Below, piece after piece: positions 16,408 through 25,326 of a stretch of DNA of 39,950 nucleotides (the first letter of the stretch is position 1; the number at the start of each line of letters is the position of its first letter). The DNA lies in NCBI RefSeq assembly GCF_944393015.1, contig NZ_CALXYQ010000027.1:1-39950 (forward strand), read 5' to 3'. The position numbers were made by a program, and so were the translations under genes. The DNA comes from an uncultured Brachyspira sp. (GTDB taxonomy: Bacteria > Spirochaetota > Brachyspiria > Brachyspirales > Brachyspiraceae). The notes beneath the pieces are model-generated. The model was given only the letters and a program-made list of their open reading frames with translations. It was not told the DNA's origin and did not search any database.

Positions 16408-18114
16408 ATGAAAAAAATTGGTTTTATAATAATTATTAATATTGCAATGATTATTTTAGCATCATGCGGTTCTTCACAATATAAATTGGACAAAAAAGCT
16501 GGCGGTAATAATAGCTTTGAAACAGCACAGGAAATTAATAAAGATGGTATAATGGGGCAGTTGGAAGGCAATAATACTGATTACTATTATTTTATTTTTG
16601 ACGGAAAATCAAGCATTATAGACTTTTATGTGTCAAATTCCACTTATTCTCCTGTGATAATGACTTTATATGATTATAACAATAATGTTATAAAAGTAAT
16701 AAATGAACCTGATGAAACACCAAATATTGAAACCAATTCTATTACAAATGATATTGATACAAATGAAACAGTAAGCAGCAATAATAGCAGTAATAATAAT
16801 CAAAATAAAAAACAAGAAGAAATGATATATACTACTCAAGTAATGAAGAATATATATTTTGAACCTTCTACAAATAATACTGATGAAAATAAGTATTATA
16901 TATCAATATCTCCAAAAGACAATGTAAAAGAAAATATTGATTATATGTTAATACTTAAAAAAAGAGATTATAAAGAAACTGATGAAAAAGAACCTAATGA
17001 TAAAATTTCTGCATCTCAAATCATAGATGTTAATAGCGACAACAGGCTTTACACAATAGAAGGATACTATGGTCAAACCTATAATCCTACTCTTAAAACA
17101 GGTGATTTGAAAGATATGGAAGTAGATGCCTATAAAATAACTAATAGTTCTTTTAATACATATTCTATTTCTATAGAGCTTTCAGGTGTTCCTGCTATAG
17201 ATGCAAGTATAAGACTATATGATCAGAAAGGTAATTGGATAACTATGAAAGATATTAATAATGTCGGAGATGGTGAAGTAGTTGATAAACTTATACTTTA
17301 TCCTTATATGTCATATTATTTTATATTAGCTTCTACAAATGCAGTTAATAATATACCATATAGAGTGAGCATTATAGCTAAGCCTTATGATAAATACACA
17401 GAACATGAACCTAATAATAAATATTCCGAAGCTCAGACTATAGAGTTTAATCAGACATACAAAGGTGCTATAGATTATTCTTATGATAGAGATTATTACA
17501 ATTTTAGTATACCTATTAAATCAAGTGTTAAACTTTCTTATTTCTTAATAGATTCCCAAGCTATTAATATAAGTATTTCTAATGATGTATTGGGTAAAAT
17601 TATCACTATGCCTCAAACAGATGATGAATATGAAATAAGTTTATCTCAAGGCAGATATTATCTTATATTCGAAAGAGATTTGACTAAAGAAGGCTGGAAG
17701 AAAGGAATTTCAAAAGCTAGAAGCTATGAATTTAATATGAGCATATCAAATGAAATAAGTGGTGATTATAATTACGGATATGATTTATATAATAATACAA
17801 ATACTTATGAGGCAGATTATTATAATTACAGCAACAATTATTTAAATGATAATACTATGCCTGAAGAACAGTTTGAAGAGAATTTAGAGAGTAATTTCAA
17901 TAATACCAATAATGTTATCATTATAAGACCGGAAGATTATAATTCTGATTATTATTATTATAGTAATGAAGAAGAAACAAATTCTTATGAAAATAATGAT
18001 GATTATAATAATCAGGATAATACTTATGAGGATAGTACATATTATAATAATCAAGATAATACCTATGAAGATAGTACTTATGAGGATAGTACATATAATA
18101 ATAATGACTTTTAA
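16408..18114 (+). CDS. lipoprotein with PPC-like domains and repetitive acidic tail
   Basis: The signal peptide ends in a lipobox (MIILASC, lipidated Cys at residue 20), so the protein is exported and lipid-anchored. The body contains three beta-sandwich modules resembling the bacterial pre-peptidase C-terminal (PPC) domain. Two open with the hallmark EPND/EPNN (EPNDKISASQII, EPNNKYSEAQTI) and continue to a D-Y-Y-x-F strand; a first, more divergent copy is broken by an Asn/Ser-rich linker. The C-terminal 100 or so residues are Y/N/D/E-rich, ending in repeats of NTYEDSTY. There is no protease domain. The start is ATG 16408 with GGAGATAAA upstream; an ATG 15 codons earlier precedes that site. 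It is probably a surface or periplasmic binding protein; the ligand is unknown. Confidence 0.75.
   Translation: MKKIGFIIIINIAMIILASCGSSQYKLDKKAGGNNSFETAQEINKDGIMGQLEGNNTDYYYFIFDGKSSIIDFYVSNSTYSPVIMTLYDYNNNVIKVINEPDETPNIETNSITNDIDTNETVSSNNSSNNNQNKKQEEMIYTTQVMKNIYFEPSTNNTDENKYYISISPKDNVKENIDYMLILKKRDYKETDEKEPNDKISASQIIDVNSDNRLYTIEGYYGQTYNPTLKTGDLKDMEVDAYKITNSSFNTYSISIELSGVPAIDASIRLYDQKGNWITMKDINNVGDGEVVDKLILYPYMSYYFILASTNAVNNIPYRVSIIAKPYDKYTEHEPNNKYSEAQTIEFNQTYKGAIDYSYDRDYYNFSIPIKSSVKLSYFLIDSQAINISISNDVLGKIITMPQTDDEYEISLSQGRYYLIFERDLTKEGWKKGISKARSYEFNMSISNEISGDYNYGYDLYNNTNTYEADYYNYSNNYLNDNTMPEEQFEENLESNFNNTNNVIIIRPEDYNSDYYYYSNEEETNSYENNDDYNNQDNTYEDSTYYNNQDNTYEDSTYEDSTYNNNDF
17998..18105 (+). 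repeat. tandem coding repeats (NTYEDSTY type)
   Basis: Imperfect copies of a block coding for NNQDNTYEDSTY, plus an extra EDSTY unit, lie at the 3' end of the lipoprotein gene. Such arrays can change copy number. Confidence 0.65.
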
Positions 18115-18126
18115 TATTATTTGCTA

Positions 18127-18155
18127 TTGATAAAGAATATGTTTTATAATATACT
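18127..18155 (+). promoter_or_regulatory. promoter of the AsmA-like gene
   Basis: TTGATA (18127-18132) and TATACT (18150-18155) are separated by 17 bp, 62 bases before the start codon. Confidence 0.6.
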
Positions 18156-18217
18156 ATCTCTATAAGTGTAAAATTGTTTTATAAACATGTAAAATATATT
18201 TTTATAGAAGATTGATT

Positions 18218-21200
18218 ATGAAGAAATTTTTTAAGAAAAAAGAAAAAACTGAAATATCATCAGAACAGGATAATGCTAATAAGAAAAAAAGAAGATTCAA
18301 AAAGAGATATATACCTTTGATACTTCTTTTTTTGATTGTTGTAGGCATTGCAGGGGCTAGAATATATTTCAATAATGAGAGAATGAAAAATCTTATTGAA
18401 AATATAGTATATTCTGCTACTAATAGAAAATTGGAAATAGGTGATTTTAAATACGGATTATTATTTCCAAAAGTAGAAATGAGCAATGTGGTGCTTTATA
18501 ATTCTGATAATTTTAATAATGAAGAGAATATAAAGATAGATAATTTTAGATTAAAATTTTCTCTTTTTTCTTTATTCTTTTTAAAGCTTCATGTTCAGGA
18601 TTTAAGTATAGATAATTTATATGTTTATATGTTTACAGATGAGAGTGGAAATTGGAATTTACCGGATCTGCCGCCATCAAAGCCTAAAGAAGAAGATACT
18701 AATAAAGAGCCTTTTGATTTCAGCAAACTTGATTTTCTTAAGTTAAAAGCTGATGTAGAAAATATTAGAATAAATAATTTAGCATTCAAAGCAGACAGTA
18801 AATCATTTTTAACAAATGTACCTCATAATGGACTTATAGCAAGTTTAAGTAATTATAATCTGCATTTGGATTTGCATACAAAAAGATTCTCATTATCTCA
18901 GGTAATGGGAATATCTGCTCCTGAGGCTTTGAAAGATATTTATTTAAAAAGTTTTATAAGTAATAGTTTAGCTTATAATGACAGCAGTATTTTCTTTAAT
19001 GATAATCCGTTATTTAATTTGGATGTATCCTATCCTAAAAATCCTGATGGCACAGAAAATAAAGATGAAATAGTAATAAGATTTGATTTTGAGATAGATG
19101 ATCCTAATTTCAGCTATAATGGCAAAAAACGTGATGATATGCAGTTTTCTGCACATTTCCTTGCCAAATATAATATAAGAACTCAAAGCGTATCTATAGA
19201 AAATTTATCTTCAGAACTTTTGAATGATGAAATATTAAAGGTTATAGCATCTGCCAATCAAATATTCAGCGGAAATATAGGCGTTAATTTAGATACATTA
19301 TATGCAAGACTTAATTTAAATAAAATAAATGGTTTAGCAGCTATGTTTGTACCTTCTTTGGGTATAAATATGAGCGGTATGGTTAATGTTGATGCAGATA
19401 AAAGCAGCGGTACTATTAATAATTTAACTAATACTATAAACATCTCATTAGATAAAATCAATTTGTCTATGGGAGATATTATAGCTGTAAATAATCTTAA
19501 TTCCAAAACAAAAATTAATTTTACTTTCAATCCTAATAATATTTCAAAAGAAGATATAAAATTAGAGCATAATACAACTATTGATAGAGTAACTGCATTG
19601 AAATTATATAGATTCAATAATACAGATGTATCATTAAGACTTTTATCATCTTTGAATGGAGCATTGGGAGTTGTTCCTGCTATTAATGATCCTAATAAGA
19701 AAAGCGATACAGTTCTTTATATTGACAATGTATCTTCAAAATATATTAATTCTGATATAAAGGTTAATGGCGCGGTAAAATTTGATGAGCCTACAGATTT
19801 GAATATAAATGTAACATCATTGCCTATTGCTAATTTTTCAGGCGGACTTGCAAGAGGTTCTTTAAATTTAGATGTTCATGTTTTTGGAAAGATGATAAAT
19901 GATATTAATACCACAGTAAATGGTATCATAAAAAATTTCTCTTATAATTTAAACGGTGAAGTTTCTTCTACAGCTACAGCAAAACTCAATGTACTTGCTA
20001 ATGCTAATTTATTAAGTCAGGATGTAAAAGTTACAGAACTTAATTTAGATTTGGATAATTTCCTTAATTTTAGATCCAATCTTGATTTAGAAGGTTTGGG
20101 ATTAAAAAAAGGTTTTGTTAATATATCAACTTTCAGGATAGCTCCTTATGCTATGAAAAATTGGCTTTCTACTAAATTTGCAGAGATTCTTGATAGTTTG
20201 CCTTTTGAAGATGATATAAAAATGACTAGTGCTTTGGGATATAACTTATCATTAGAAGATAAATTTGCAACAGTTACAAATTTCAGTACTTTCTATGTAA
20301 CAGAAAAGCAGTATAAACTTCAGGACGTTACTATGAAAGTAGATGCTGATGTTAATTTCGGTGAGAATCTATATGCTAATATTAGACAATTTAATTTACA
20401 GAGTCCTGCTAATAAATTGTTAGTATATGTTGATGGCTACTTCACTCCTGTTATAAAAAATGCCGACTTGAATTATAATGTTGGTTTGGATACAGAAAGC
20501 TTATATTTGCCTTTTGGTATAGAAATAGGCGGATTATTCAATGTTAATGGTAATTTGAAAAACAATATAGCAGACGGAGTTTTCAAAACAGATAAATTCT
20601 TTGCTAATATGGATTCTCCTGATAAAATGTCCATAGTGTTGAAGGGATTAACTTCAAATATAGACTATCATTTTGATTTGACTCCTACAGATAATGAGGT
20701 AGTTGCTACAGCTACTAGATATACTCCTCTTATAGAGCAGGTTCCTAATATGTTTTTTGAACAGTTGAGAGTATATTTAAAAATAACTCCATTTATAGAT
20801 GACAGCATTAGAATAAGAGATTTTTCTTCTTCTGTGAGAGTTCAGGGACATGGACTTACAATACAGGATTTGAAATCATCTATATATATAGGCGGTGAAA
20901 AATTTGATGATAATTTATTCTTAACTTCTATATCAAATAATACAGCACCAAGAAGGGGAGCTATACATTTACCTTGGCTTAATGTTGATTTGGGTAGTTT
21001 CAATACAAGCACTATTAAATATGATATGCGTGTTTTGGCTAGTGATATAAACTTTAAATATTTGCTTGCTCCTGAAAACAGAGAAAAAATTAATGATGAA
21101 AAATTATTAGTTAATCTTACAGCAGACATTGCCGGAGTGGGTGTAAGTCCTTTGAATAATATAAGACCTACTACATTCTTTGTGGGTATAAGTAAAATGT

Positions 21201-21475
21201 CTACAGAGTTTTCTAAATTCTTGATAGAGATGATAAGACCTATTAACCCAGGTATATCTACAGTTGAAAATATAGTACAATTTGGTTATGACCCTAATTC
21301 AGTAGAGTTTAGTATATCTGCCAATAAGGTATTTACTACATTCTATTTTAGAGATCAAAACTTAGATAAGCCTAATCAGCAGAAGCAGCAGCTTATAGCT
21401 TTTGAAGGCGATAAATTCGGACTTGAACCAATGCCTTTCTCTGATGTTATATCATATTTAGAGGGCGGAAATTAA
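18218..21475 (+). CDS. AsmA-like / YdbH-type intermembrane protein
   Basis: This 1085-aa protein has a basic cytoplasmic start (KKFFKKKEK, later KKKRRFKKRY), one membrane helix at about residues 30-50, and then a very long beta-rich periplasmic part. The region after the helix (LEIGDFKYGLLFPKVEMSNVVLYN) and the many alternating hydrophobic strands are typical of the AsmA/TamB/YdbH/YhdP superfamily. In E. coli these form hydrophobic grooves that carry phospholipid between inner and outer membranes. The YdbH assignment rests on the next gene, which looks like YnbE plus YdbL. The protein is larger than E. coli YdbH. The start is ATG 18218; an in-frame TTG two codons earlier is rejected. It is co-transcribed with the next gene (29-bp gap). 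Confidence 0.72.
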   Translation: MKKFFKKKEKTEISSEQDNANKKKRRFKKRYIPLILLFLIVVGIAGARIYFNNERMKNLIENIVYSATNRKLEIGDFKYGLLFPKVEMSNVVLYNSDNFNNEENIKIDNFRLKFSLFSLFFLKLHVQDLSIDNLYVYMFTDESGNWNLPDLPPSKPKEEDTNKEPFDFSKLDFLKLKADVENIRINNLAFKADSKSFLTNVPHNGLIASLSNYNLHLDLHTKRFSLSQVMGISAPEALKDIYLKSFISNSLAYNDSSIFFNDNPLFNLDVSYPKNPDGTENKDEIVIRFDFEIDDPNFSYNGKKRDDMQFSAHFLAKYNIRTQSVSIENLSSELLNDEILKVIASANQIFSGNIGVNLDTLYARLNLNKINGLAAMFVPSLGINMSGMVNVDADKSSGTINNLTNTINISLDKINLSMGDIIAVNNLNSKTKINFTFNPNNISKEDIKLEHNTTIDRVTALKLYRFNNTDVSLRLLSSLNGALGVVPAINDPNKKSDTVLYIDNVSSKYINSDIKVNGAVKFDEPTDLNINVTSLPIANFSGGLARGSLNLDVHVFGKMINDINTTVNGIIKNFSYNLNGEVSSTATAKLNVLANANLLSQDVKVTELNLDLDNFLNFRSNLDLEGLGLKKGFVNISTFRIAPYAMKNWLSTKFAEILDSLPFEDDIKMTSALGYNLSLEDKFATVTNFSTFYVTEKQYKLQDVTMKVDADVNFGENLYANIRQFNLQSPANKLLVYVDGYFTPVIKNADLNYNVGLDTESLYLPFGIEIGGLFNVNGNLKNNIADGVFKTDKFFANMDSPDKMSIVLKGLTSNIDYHFDLTPTDNEVVATATRYTPLIEQVPNMFFEQLRVYLKITPFIDDSIRIRDFSSSVRVQGHGLTIQDLKSSIYIGGEKFDDNLFLTSISNNTAPRRGAIHLPWLNVDLGSFNTSTIKYDMRVLASDINFKYLLAPENREKINDEKLLVNLTADIAGVGVSPLNNIRPTTFFVGISKMSTEFSKFLIEMIRPINPGISTVENIVQFGYDPNSVEFSISANKVFTTFYFRDQNLDKPNQQKQQLIAFEGDKFGLEPMPFSDVISYLEGGN

Positions 21476-21504
21476 TACAGAAAATAATAGGAGATATTTG
21501 TTTT

Positions 21505-22119
21505 ATGAAATTGTATAATATGATATTTATTTTACTGATTATGATTTTTATTCCAAGCTGTTCAAAGCTTATATTAGTACAGGAACCTGAGATGAGAGTT
21601 CTTGGAGGAAAAACTTTAATAGAAGCACAGGTTTTGGGAAGATACAGACAAATAGATGAGAGTGCATATCAAATATCTACTCTTTCAAGTGAAGAAGATT
21701 TGAATCTTATTATGGTAAGTACAAATGTTTCTGATGAATTGGCTCAAGGTTATAAAGAGGCTCTTATAAGAAGCATGTTTAATCAAGATGAAATAAACTT
21801 GTATAAAACAAATTATTATATAGGTGAAAATAACGGCGGATATTTATCATATATAGCCTTTGATGTTTCAAAACCAAAAACAACATACAGTGAAGAGAGA
21901 ATAAAATATATAAAAGAAATAATGGAAAAAGAAAATACAGACAGAAGAACTATAGCAGAATATCTAATATTATCAGATCCTAAGCTTAGTATGGCTAATA
22001 TAAAAGAAGTTGAAAGTGCTTTATATAGAAGAAATGTTCAGAAGCTTATAGATAATTCTTATTATCAGCTTCCTGACAGCAGTTGGACAGTTTACAGTAA
22101 TGAAAATACTAATAGCTAA
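21505..22119 (+). CDS. lipoprotein with YnbE-like N-terminus and DUF1318 (YdbL-like) C-terminus
   Basis: This 204-aa exported protein has a lipobox (FIPSC, Cys at residue 19). Residues 19-50 (CSKLILVQEPEMRVLG, then IEAQVLGRYRQI) recall the short E. coli lipoprotein YnbE, in which a beta-strand-rich segment follows the lipidated Cys. Residues 100-200 match the layout of DUF1318/YdbL: GENNGGYL, RIKYIKEIMEKENTDRRTIAEYL, then RNVQKLIDNSYYQLPDSSW, the family's 'yq-lpdG-W'-like ending. In E. coli ydbH, ynbE and ydbL are three consecutive genes; here the small two appear joined. A terminator follows. The DUF1318 part is fairly secure; the YnbE part is inference. Confidence 0.65.
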   Translation: MKLYNMIFILLIMIFIPSCSKLILVQEPEMRVLGGKTLIEAQVLGRYRQIDESAYQISTLSSEEDLNLIMVSTNVSDELAQGYKEALIRSMFNQDEINLYKTNYYIGENNGGYLSYIAFDVSKPKTTYSEERIKYIKEIMEKENTDRRTIAEYLILSDPKLSMANIKEVESALYRRNVQKLIDNSYYQLPDSSWTVYSNENTNS

Positions 22120-22140
22120 TTAAATATTTAAACTATAAAT

Positions 22141-22178
22141 AAAAAGAGCAGGCTTAAAATAAGTACCTGCTCTTTTTT
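22141..22178. terminator. bidirectional terminator
   Basis: AAAAAGAGCAGG and CCTGCTCTTTTT form a 12-bp stem with A- and T-runs on either side, between the converging DUF1318 lipoprotein gene and HTH-GTPase gene. Confidence 0.9.
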
Positions 22179-22196
22179 ATTGCATATTATTTTTAT

Positions 22197-23780
22197 TTAC
22201 TTTTTATTCTTTTCTGTTTCTATATAAGAAGCAAAATTACTCAATATAGATTTTATATTTTTGTACATTTTAGCATCTTCTTGATATTTTAGAGTTTCTT
22301 TAGTTTTGGCATCTATTTCTTTTAGGTTTGTCAAATAATTATTAAAATATTCGTCTATTGTTTTATTATATTTAGATACCACATTTTCTTCCTCATAAGC
22401 TTTAATAACTTTTTTGGAAAGTGTCTTTTTCCAATTTCCAGAGAAAGACATAAATCCTGATAATATAAATACTACACTAGGAAGGAATGATAAAGATACC
22501 CCTACAATATTTATTATTTTCATTGTGCTGTTTTTTAATAAATTAAATGAAGGCAAGATACCTATAGAAAGATTTATTAAATTTGTTTTTATTTTATTAG
22601 GTTCTTTAGTATCAAAATCTTCTTTTGTAACAGCAAGCATATTGTATAATTGTGTATCAAGATTTACATTTATACTATTGCATAATACTTTTATATCATC
22701 TTTTTTTCTGTATACATTATTATTATCAATAGATTCAATTATGCTGTCTATATTGAGAGTGTTTCTATATATCTCATTAAATGCTTCTTTAACTGATATC
22801 TTTATTTTATTTAAATTAACTTCTAATTTATCATTATCTTGGAAGTCATTTTTATTGTTTATTATTTCTGTAATGAAATTAATATTTGTTAATATTCTGT
22901 TATAGTAAGCATATTTTATATTTTCAGCGAAATCATCTTTAATCTGCTTAACTAGATTAGTGTTATTTATTGAAAATGGGAAGAATCTTTTTCTTAATGA
23001 AGAATAATCTATTTTCTTTATATTATTAGAAGATTCTATAAAGTTTTTTAATGTTTCAAATTTTTTATCAATAACACTATCTAATTCATTTTCATCAAAT
23101 ATATTAGCTTTTGAGAATATTACAGATATATTACTGAAATCATCTATAAAATTAGCTAAAGCATTTATATTTGTAATGTCTTCCTGAGAAAATGCGTTTA
23201 TATCACATAAATAAATAAACATGTTTTGATTATTGTATTTTCTAGTATCAAGAAGATTTTCCTTATACTCAATGATTCTAAATAATTTAGAATCATCATT
23301 CAAATAATATTCATCATTGTTTGTTTCTTCAGAATAAGGATTAGTATCAATATTTTTATCAAATATTGCATTAATAAATGAAGTTTTTCCTGAGCTGTAT
23401 CTTCCATATACTACAATATCAAAAGTGTCGCTGATTTTATTATAAATATCAGCTGTCAGTTCAGATATTTTCTCATTATTCTTTTTGTCTACTGTACTTA
23501 TTTCTTCATTAATTTTATCTATGATGACTTGTACATTAATAAGATTCTCATAAAGATATGGATTTTCACTTTCAAAAGAATTCTTTTTATACTTTGTAAG
23601 TTCATCAATAGTAAGTCCAGTATTTTCTGCAAGCTTATCCAATAGGTCAAGGGTTATATTATTGGCATTTCTTTCTAGTCTTGAAATATAATCCTGACGC
23701 ACGCCTAACATCTTAGCAAATTGGCTTTGTGTTAGTTTCAAAATTTTTTCTCTAATATCTTTTAAATTAAAATCAATCAT
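22197..23780 (-). CDS. XRE-type HTH fused to a dynamin-like GTPase
   Basis: This 527-aa protein begins with a complete XRE helix-turn-helix (about residues 5-62: LTQSQFAKMLGVRQDYISRL, then ITLDLLDKLAENTGLTIDEL). A linker leads to a dynamin-type GTPase with P-loop GRYSSGKT at 126-133 and a base-specificity site SKAN (222-225) standing in for NKxD. The DTPG motif is degenerate (around IIEYKENLLD, 168-177), so GTP hydrolysis may be impaired. Long helical regions follow, with a hydrophobic segment at about 401-446 that could insert in a membrane, then a C-terminal helical stretch, as in bacterial dynamin-like proteins. A DNA-binding domain on a membrane-remodelling GTPase is unusual. It is divergent from the HPr-like cassette. 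The ribosome binding site is weak. Confidence 0.75.
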   Translation of the reverse strand: MIDFNLKDIREKILKLTQSQFAKMLGVRQDYISRLERNANNITLDLLDKLAENTGLTIDELTKYKKNSFESENPYLYENLINVQVIIDKINEEISTVDKKNNEKISELTADIYNKISDTFDIVVYGRYSSGKTSFINAIFDKNIDTNPYSEETNNDEYYLNDDSKLFRIIEYKENLLDTRKYNNQNMFIYLCDINAFSQEDITNINALANFIDDFSNISVIFSKANIFDENELDSVIDKKFETLKNFIESSNNIKKIDYSSLRKRFFPFSINNTNLVKQIKDDFAENIKYAYYNRILTNINFITEIINNKNDFQDNDKLEVNLNKIKISVKEAFNEIYRNTLNIDSIIESIDNNNVYRKKDDIKVLCNSINVNLDTQLYNMLAVTKEDFDTKEPNKIKTNLINLSIGILPSFNLLKNSTMKIINIVGVSLSFLPSVVFILSGFMSFSGNWKKTLSKKVIKAYEEENVVSKYNKTIDEYFNNYLTNLKEIDAKTKETLKYQEDAKMYKNIKSILSNFASYIETEKNKK

Positions 23781-24029
23781 ATTTTTTCTGTTTTTACTCT
23801 GTATTTTTTATTTTCTATTATTATAAACAATATTATTTAGAATTTCAAGGGTTTTTATGTGTTATTTGTAGCATAAAAATACTTATATATATTTTTAAAA
23901 TAAATAAAGCATTTTTAATGGAATTTTTAATTTTAAAAATATTAAAAAATAAAATTGTTTAAAGTTATTTTATTTATGTTGTCTATAATTAATTAAATTC
24001 TTCTCTTTTTACATAGATATTTTATATAT

Positions 24030-24061
24030 CCTATATAGGTATATATAGTTATGCTATATAG
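24030..24061. promoter_or_regulatory. candidate operator: two CTATATAG palindromes
   Basis: CCTATATAGG (24030-24039, perfect palindrome) and a second CTATATAG (24054-24061) are 23 bp apart, centre to centre, i.e. about two helical turns. They lie just upstream of the cassette promoter and between two divergent units, one of which encodes an XRE DNA-binding protein. Role inferred. Confidence 0.45.
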
Positions 24062-24089
24062 TTGTGAATATGTTTTTATACATAAGTTA

Positions 24090-24117
24090 TTGATTTGTTT
24101 GTATATTTGTATATAAT
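24090..24117 (+). promoter_or_regulatory. promoter of the HPr-like/phosphatase cassette
   Basis: TTGATT (24090-24095) and TATAAT (24112-24117) have 16-bp spacing. AGGA lies seven bases before the ATG at 24157. Confidence 0.65.
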
Positions 24118-24156
24118 TATATTTATAGAAGAAAATAAAATTGCACAGGATACTAT

Positions 24157-25326
24157 ATGGAGAATAATGATTTTATATCTAAAGAGTTTGAATGCAGAAA
24201 TTCTATTGTAACTGATAATAAAACAGTTAATTCCATTGTAGATTTTTTTAGAACTATTGAGGATAAAATAGAAATAGAAAATAAGAATGGTAAGAGAGTT
24301 AATGCTAAATCTTTTATAAAGATGATGGGACTTGATATAAAATACGGATATAGATTTACATTATATGTTTATGGAGCTGATAGAGAAAATAATTTAAAAA
24401 GAATAGAAGAAATATTGGAAAAAAAAGAATTTTACACTTTAGAAAAGATAGAGGAGCTAGAAAAGGAAAAAGAGTCAGAGGGTAATAAATTTATAGAAGA
24501 AGAAATACTATTTCTTACTCCAGATGATAAAAAAGATATAGTAAAAGAGGATATAGAAAATAAAATAAAAATATTGAAAGAAAAAAGAGATTCACTTCAT
24601 TTACCTTCTTTGAATTTAAATAATAACATTGTATACATAAAAAATGATGATAAAAAAGAAATTTTTGATGTCATTAATAATGATATAGCTGATATTATAA
24701 GAAAACTATCTTCTCATTATGAGATAAATATAAATGATAATGATTTAAATGTTTTCTTATCCGAGTTGATAGAGGCTGTAAAAGTTAAAGATATTAAATA
24801 TTTTTATATATATACTTTCTTTAGTAATGTAAAAAAATATTTTTATAATCAATTTGATTCATTATTCATTAAAAAAATAATAGGCATATCACCTTTAAGT
24901 CTTGAATACAATATAGAAACTAATAAAACTTTTCTAGATGAATCTATTAAGACTTTAGAGTTTATATTGGATGATAAGAGGAAGTCTTCTGATTATTCTG
25001 TAAATATATATATGATTTCTAATGCTTCCAATTTGAATATGGATCTTTATAGAACAATAAATATAGTTCAGAATATTGGTAAAATTTATGAGATAGAAGA
25101 AAATATTATTGATAATATTGCCTATAAAATAAAAGAAAATTTTGAATATAAAAACAAGATTAATACTTCTCATAATAATGAAGAGTATTTTGATGCTATA
25201 AGAGAGTTTAAAGAATATTTGCAGGAAAAATTCGAAGCTATTTATATAAATAAAGTTCTTGAAAATGACTCTGAAGATTCTGCTATCGATTATCAGCATA
25301 TAAATTTAATGATAAGGAGACTTTAA
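24157..25326 (+). CDS. protein with N-terminal HPr-like (Crh-like) domain lacking the active histidine
   Basis: In this 389-aa protein, residues 8-90 align with HPr: strand KIEIENKNGKRVNAKSF, helix IKMMGLDIKYGYRFTLYVYG, and final helix NNLKRIEEILE. The position of the phosphorylated His15 of HPr corresponds to D20 (TDNKTVNSIV). The regulatory Ser46 is kept as S52 in NAKSF. This is the pattern of Crh, which is controlled by HPr kinase at serine but cannot carry PTS phosphate. Residues 90-150 are a charged coiled-coil-like linker. Residues 150-389 are helical, Asn/Ile/Lys-rich, and not recognised. The stop codon overlaps the phosphatase start (TAATG), so the two are translationally coupled. The HPr fold call is strong by pattern; the function is unknown. 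Confidence 0.65.
   Translation: MENNDFISKEFECRNSIVTDNKTVNSIVDFFRTIEDKIEIENKNGKRVNAKSFIKMMGLDIKYGYRFTLYVYGADRENNLKRIEEILEKKEFYTLEKIEELEKEKESEGNKFIEEEILFLTPDDKKDIVKEDIENKIKILKEKRDSLHLPSLNLNNNIVYIKNDDKKEIFDVINNDIADIIRKLSSHYEININDNDLNVFLSELIEAVKVKDIKYFYIYTFFSNVKKYFYNQFDSLFIKKIIGISPLSLEYNIETNKTFLDESIKTLEFILDDKRKSSDYSVNIYMISNASNLNMDLYRTINIVQNIGKIYEIEENIIDNIAYKIKENFEYKNKINTSHNNEEYFDAIREFKEYLQEKFEAIYINKVLENDSEDSAIDYQHINLMIRRL

Larger units (their letters stand above)
23781..24156. other. divergent intergenic region
   Basis: This 376-bp A/T-rich stretch without genes separates the HTH-GTPase gene from the HPr-like cassette. It holds the plus-strand promoter at 24090-24117 and the CTATATAG palindromes listed separately. 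No clear minus-strand promoter stands out. Confidence 0.6.

Noticed and set aside
22414..22905. A 163-residue plus-strand frame opposite the HTH-GTPase gene
   Set aside because: It is an antisense shadow of a gene with clear motifs; hydrophobic content comes from the reverse complement of A/T-rich codons.
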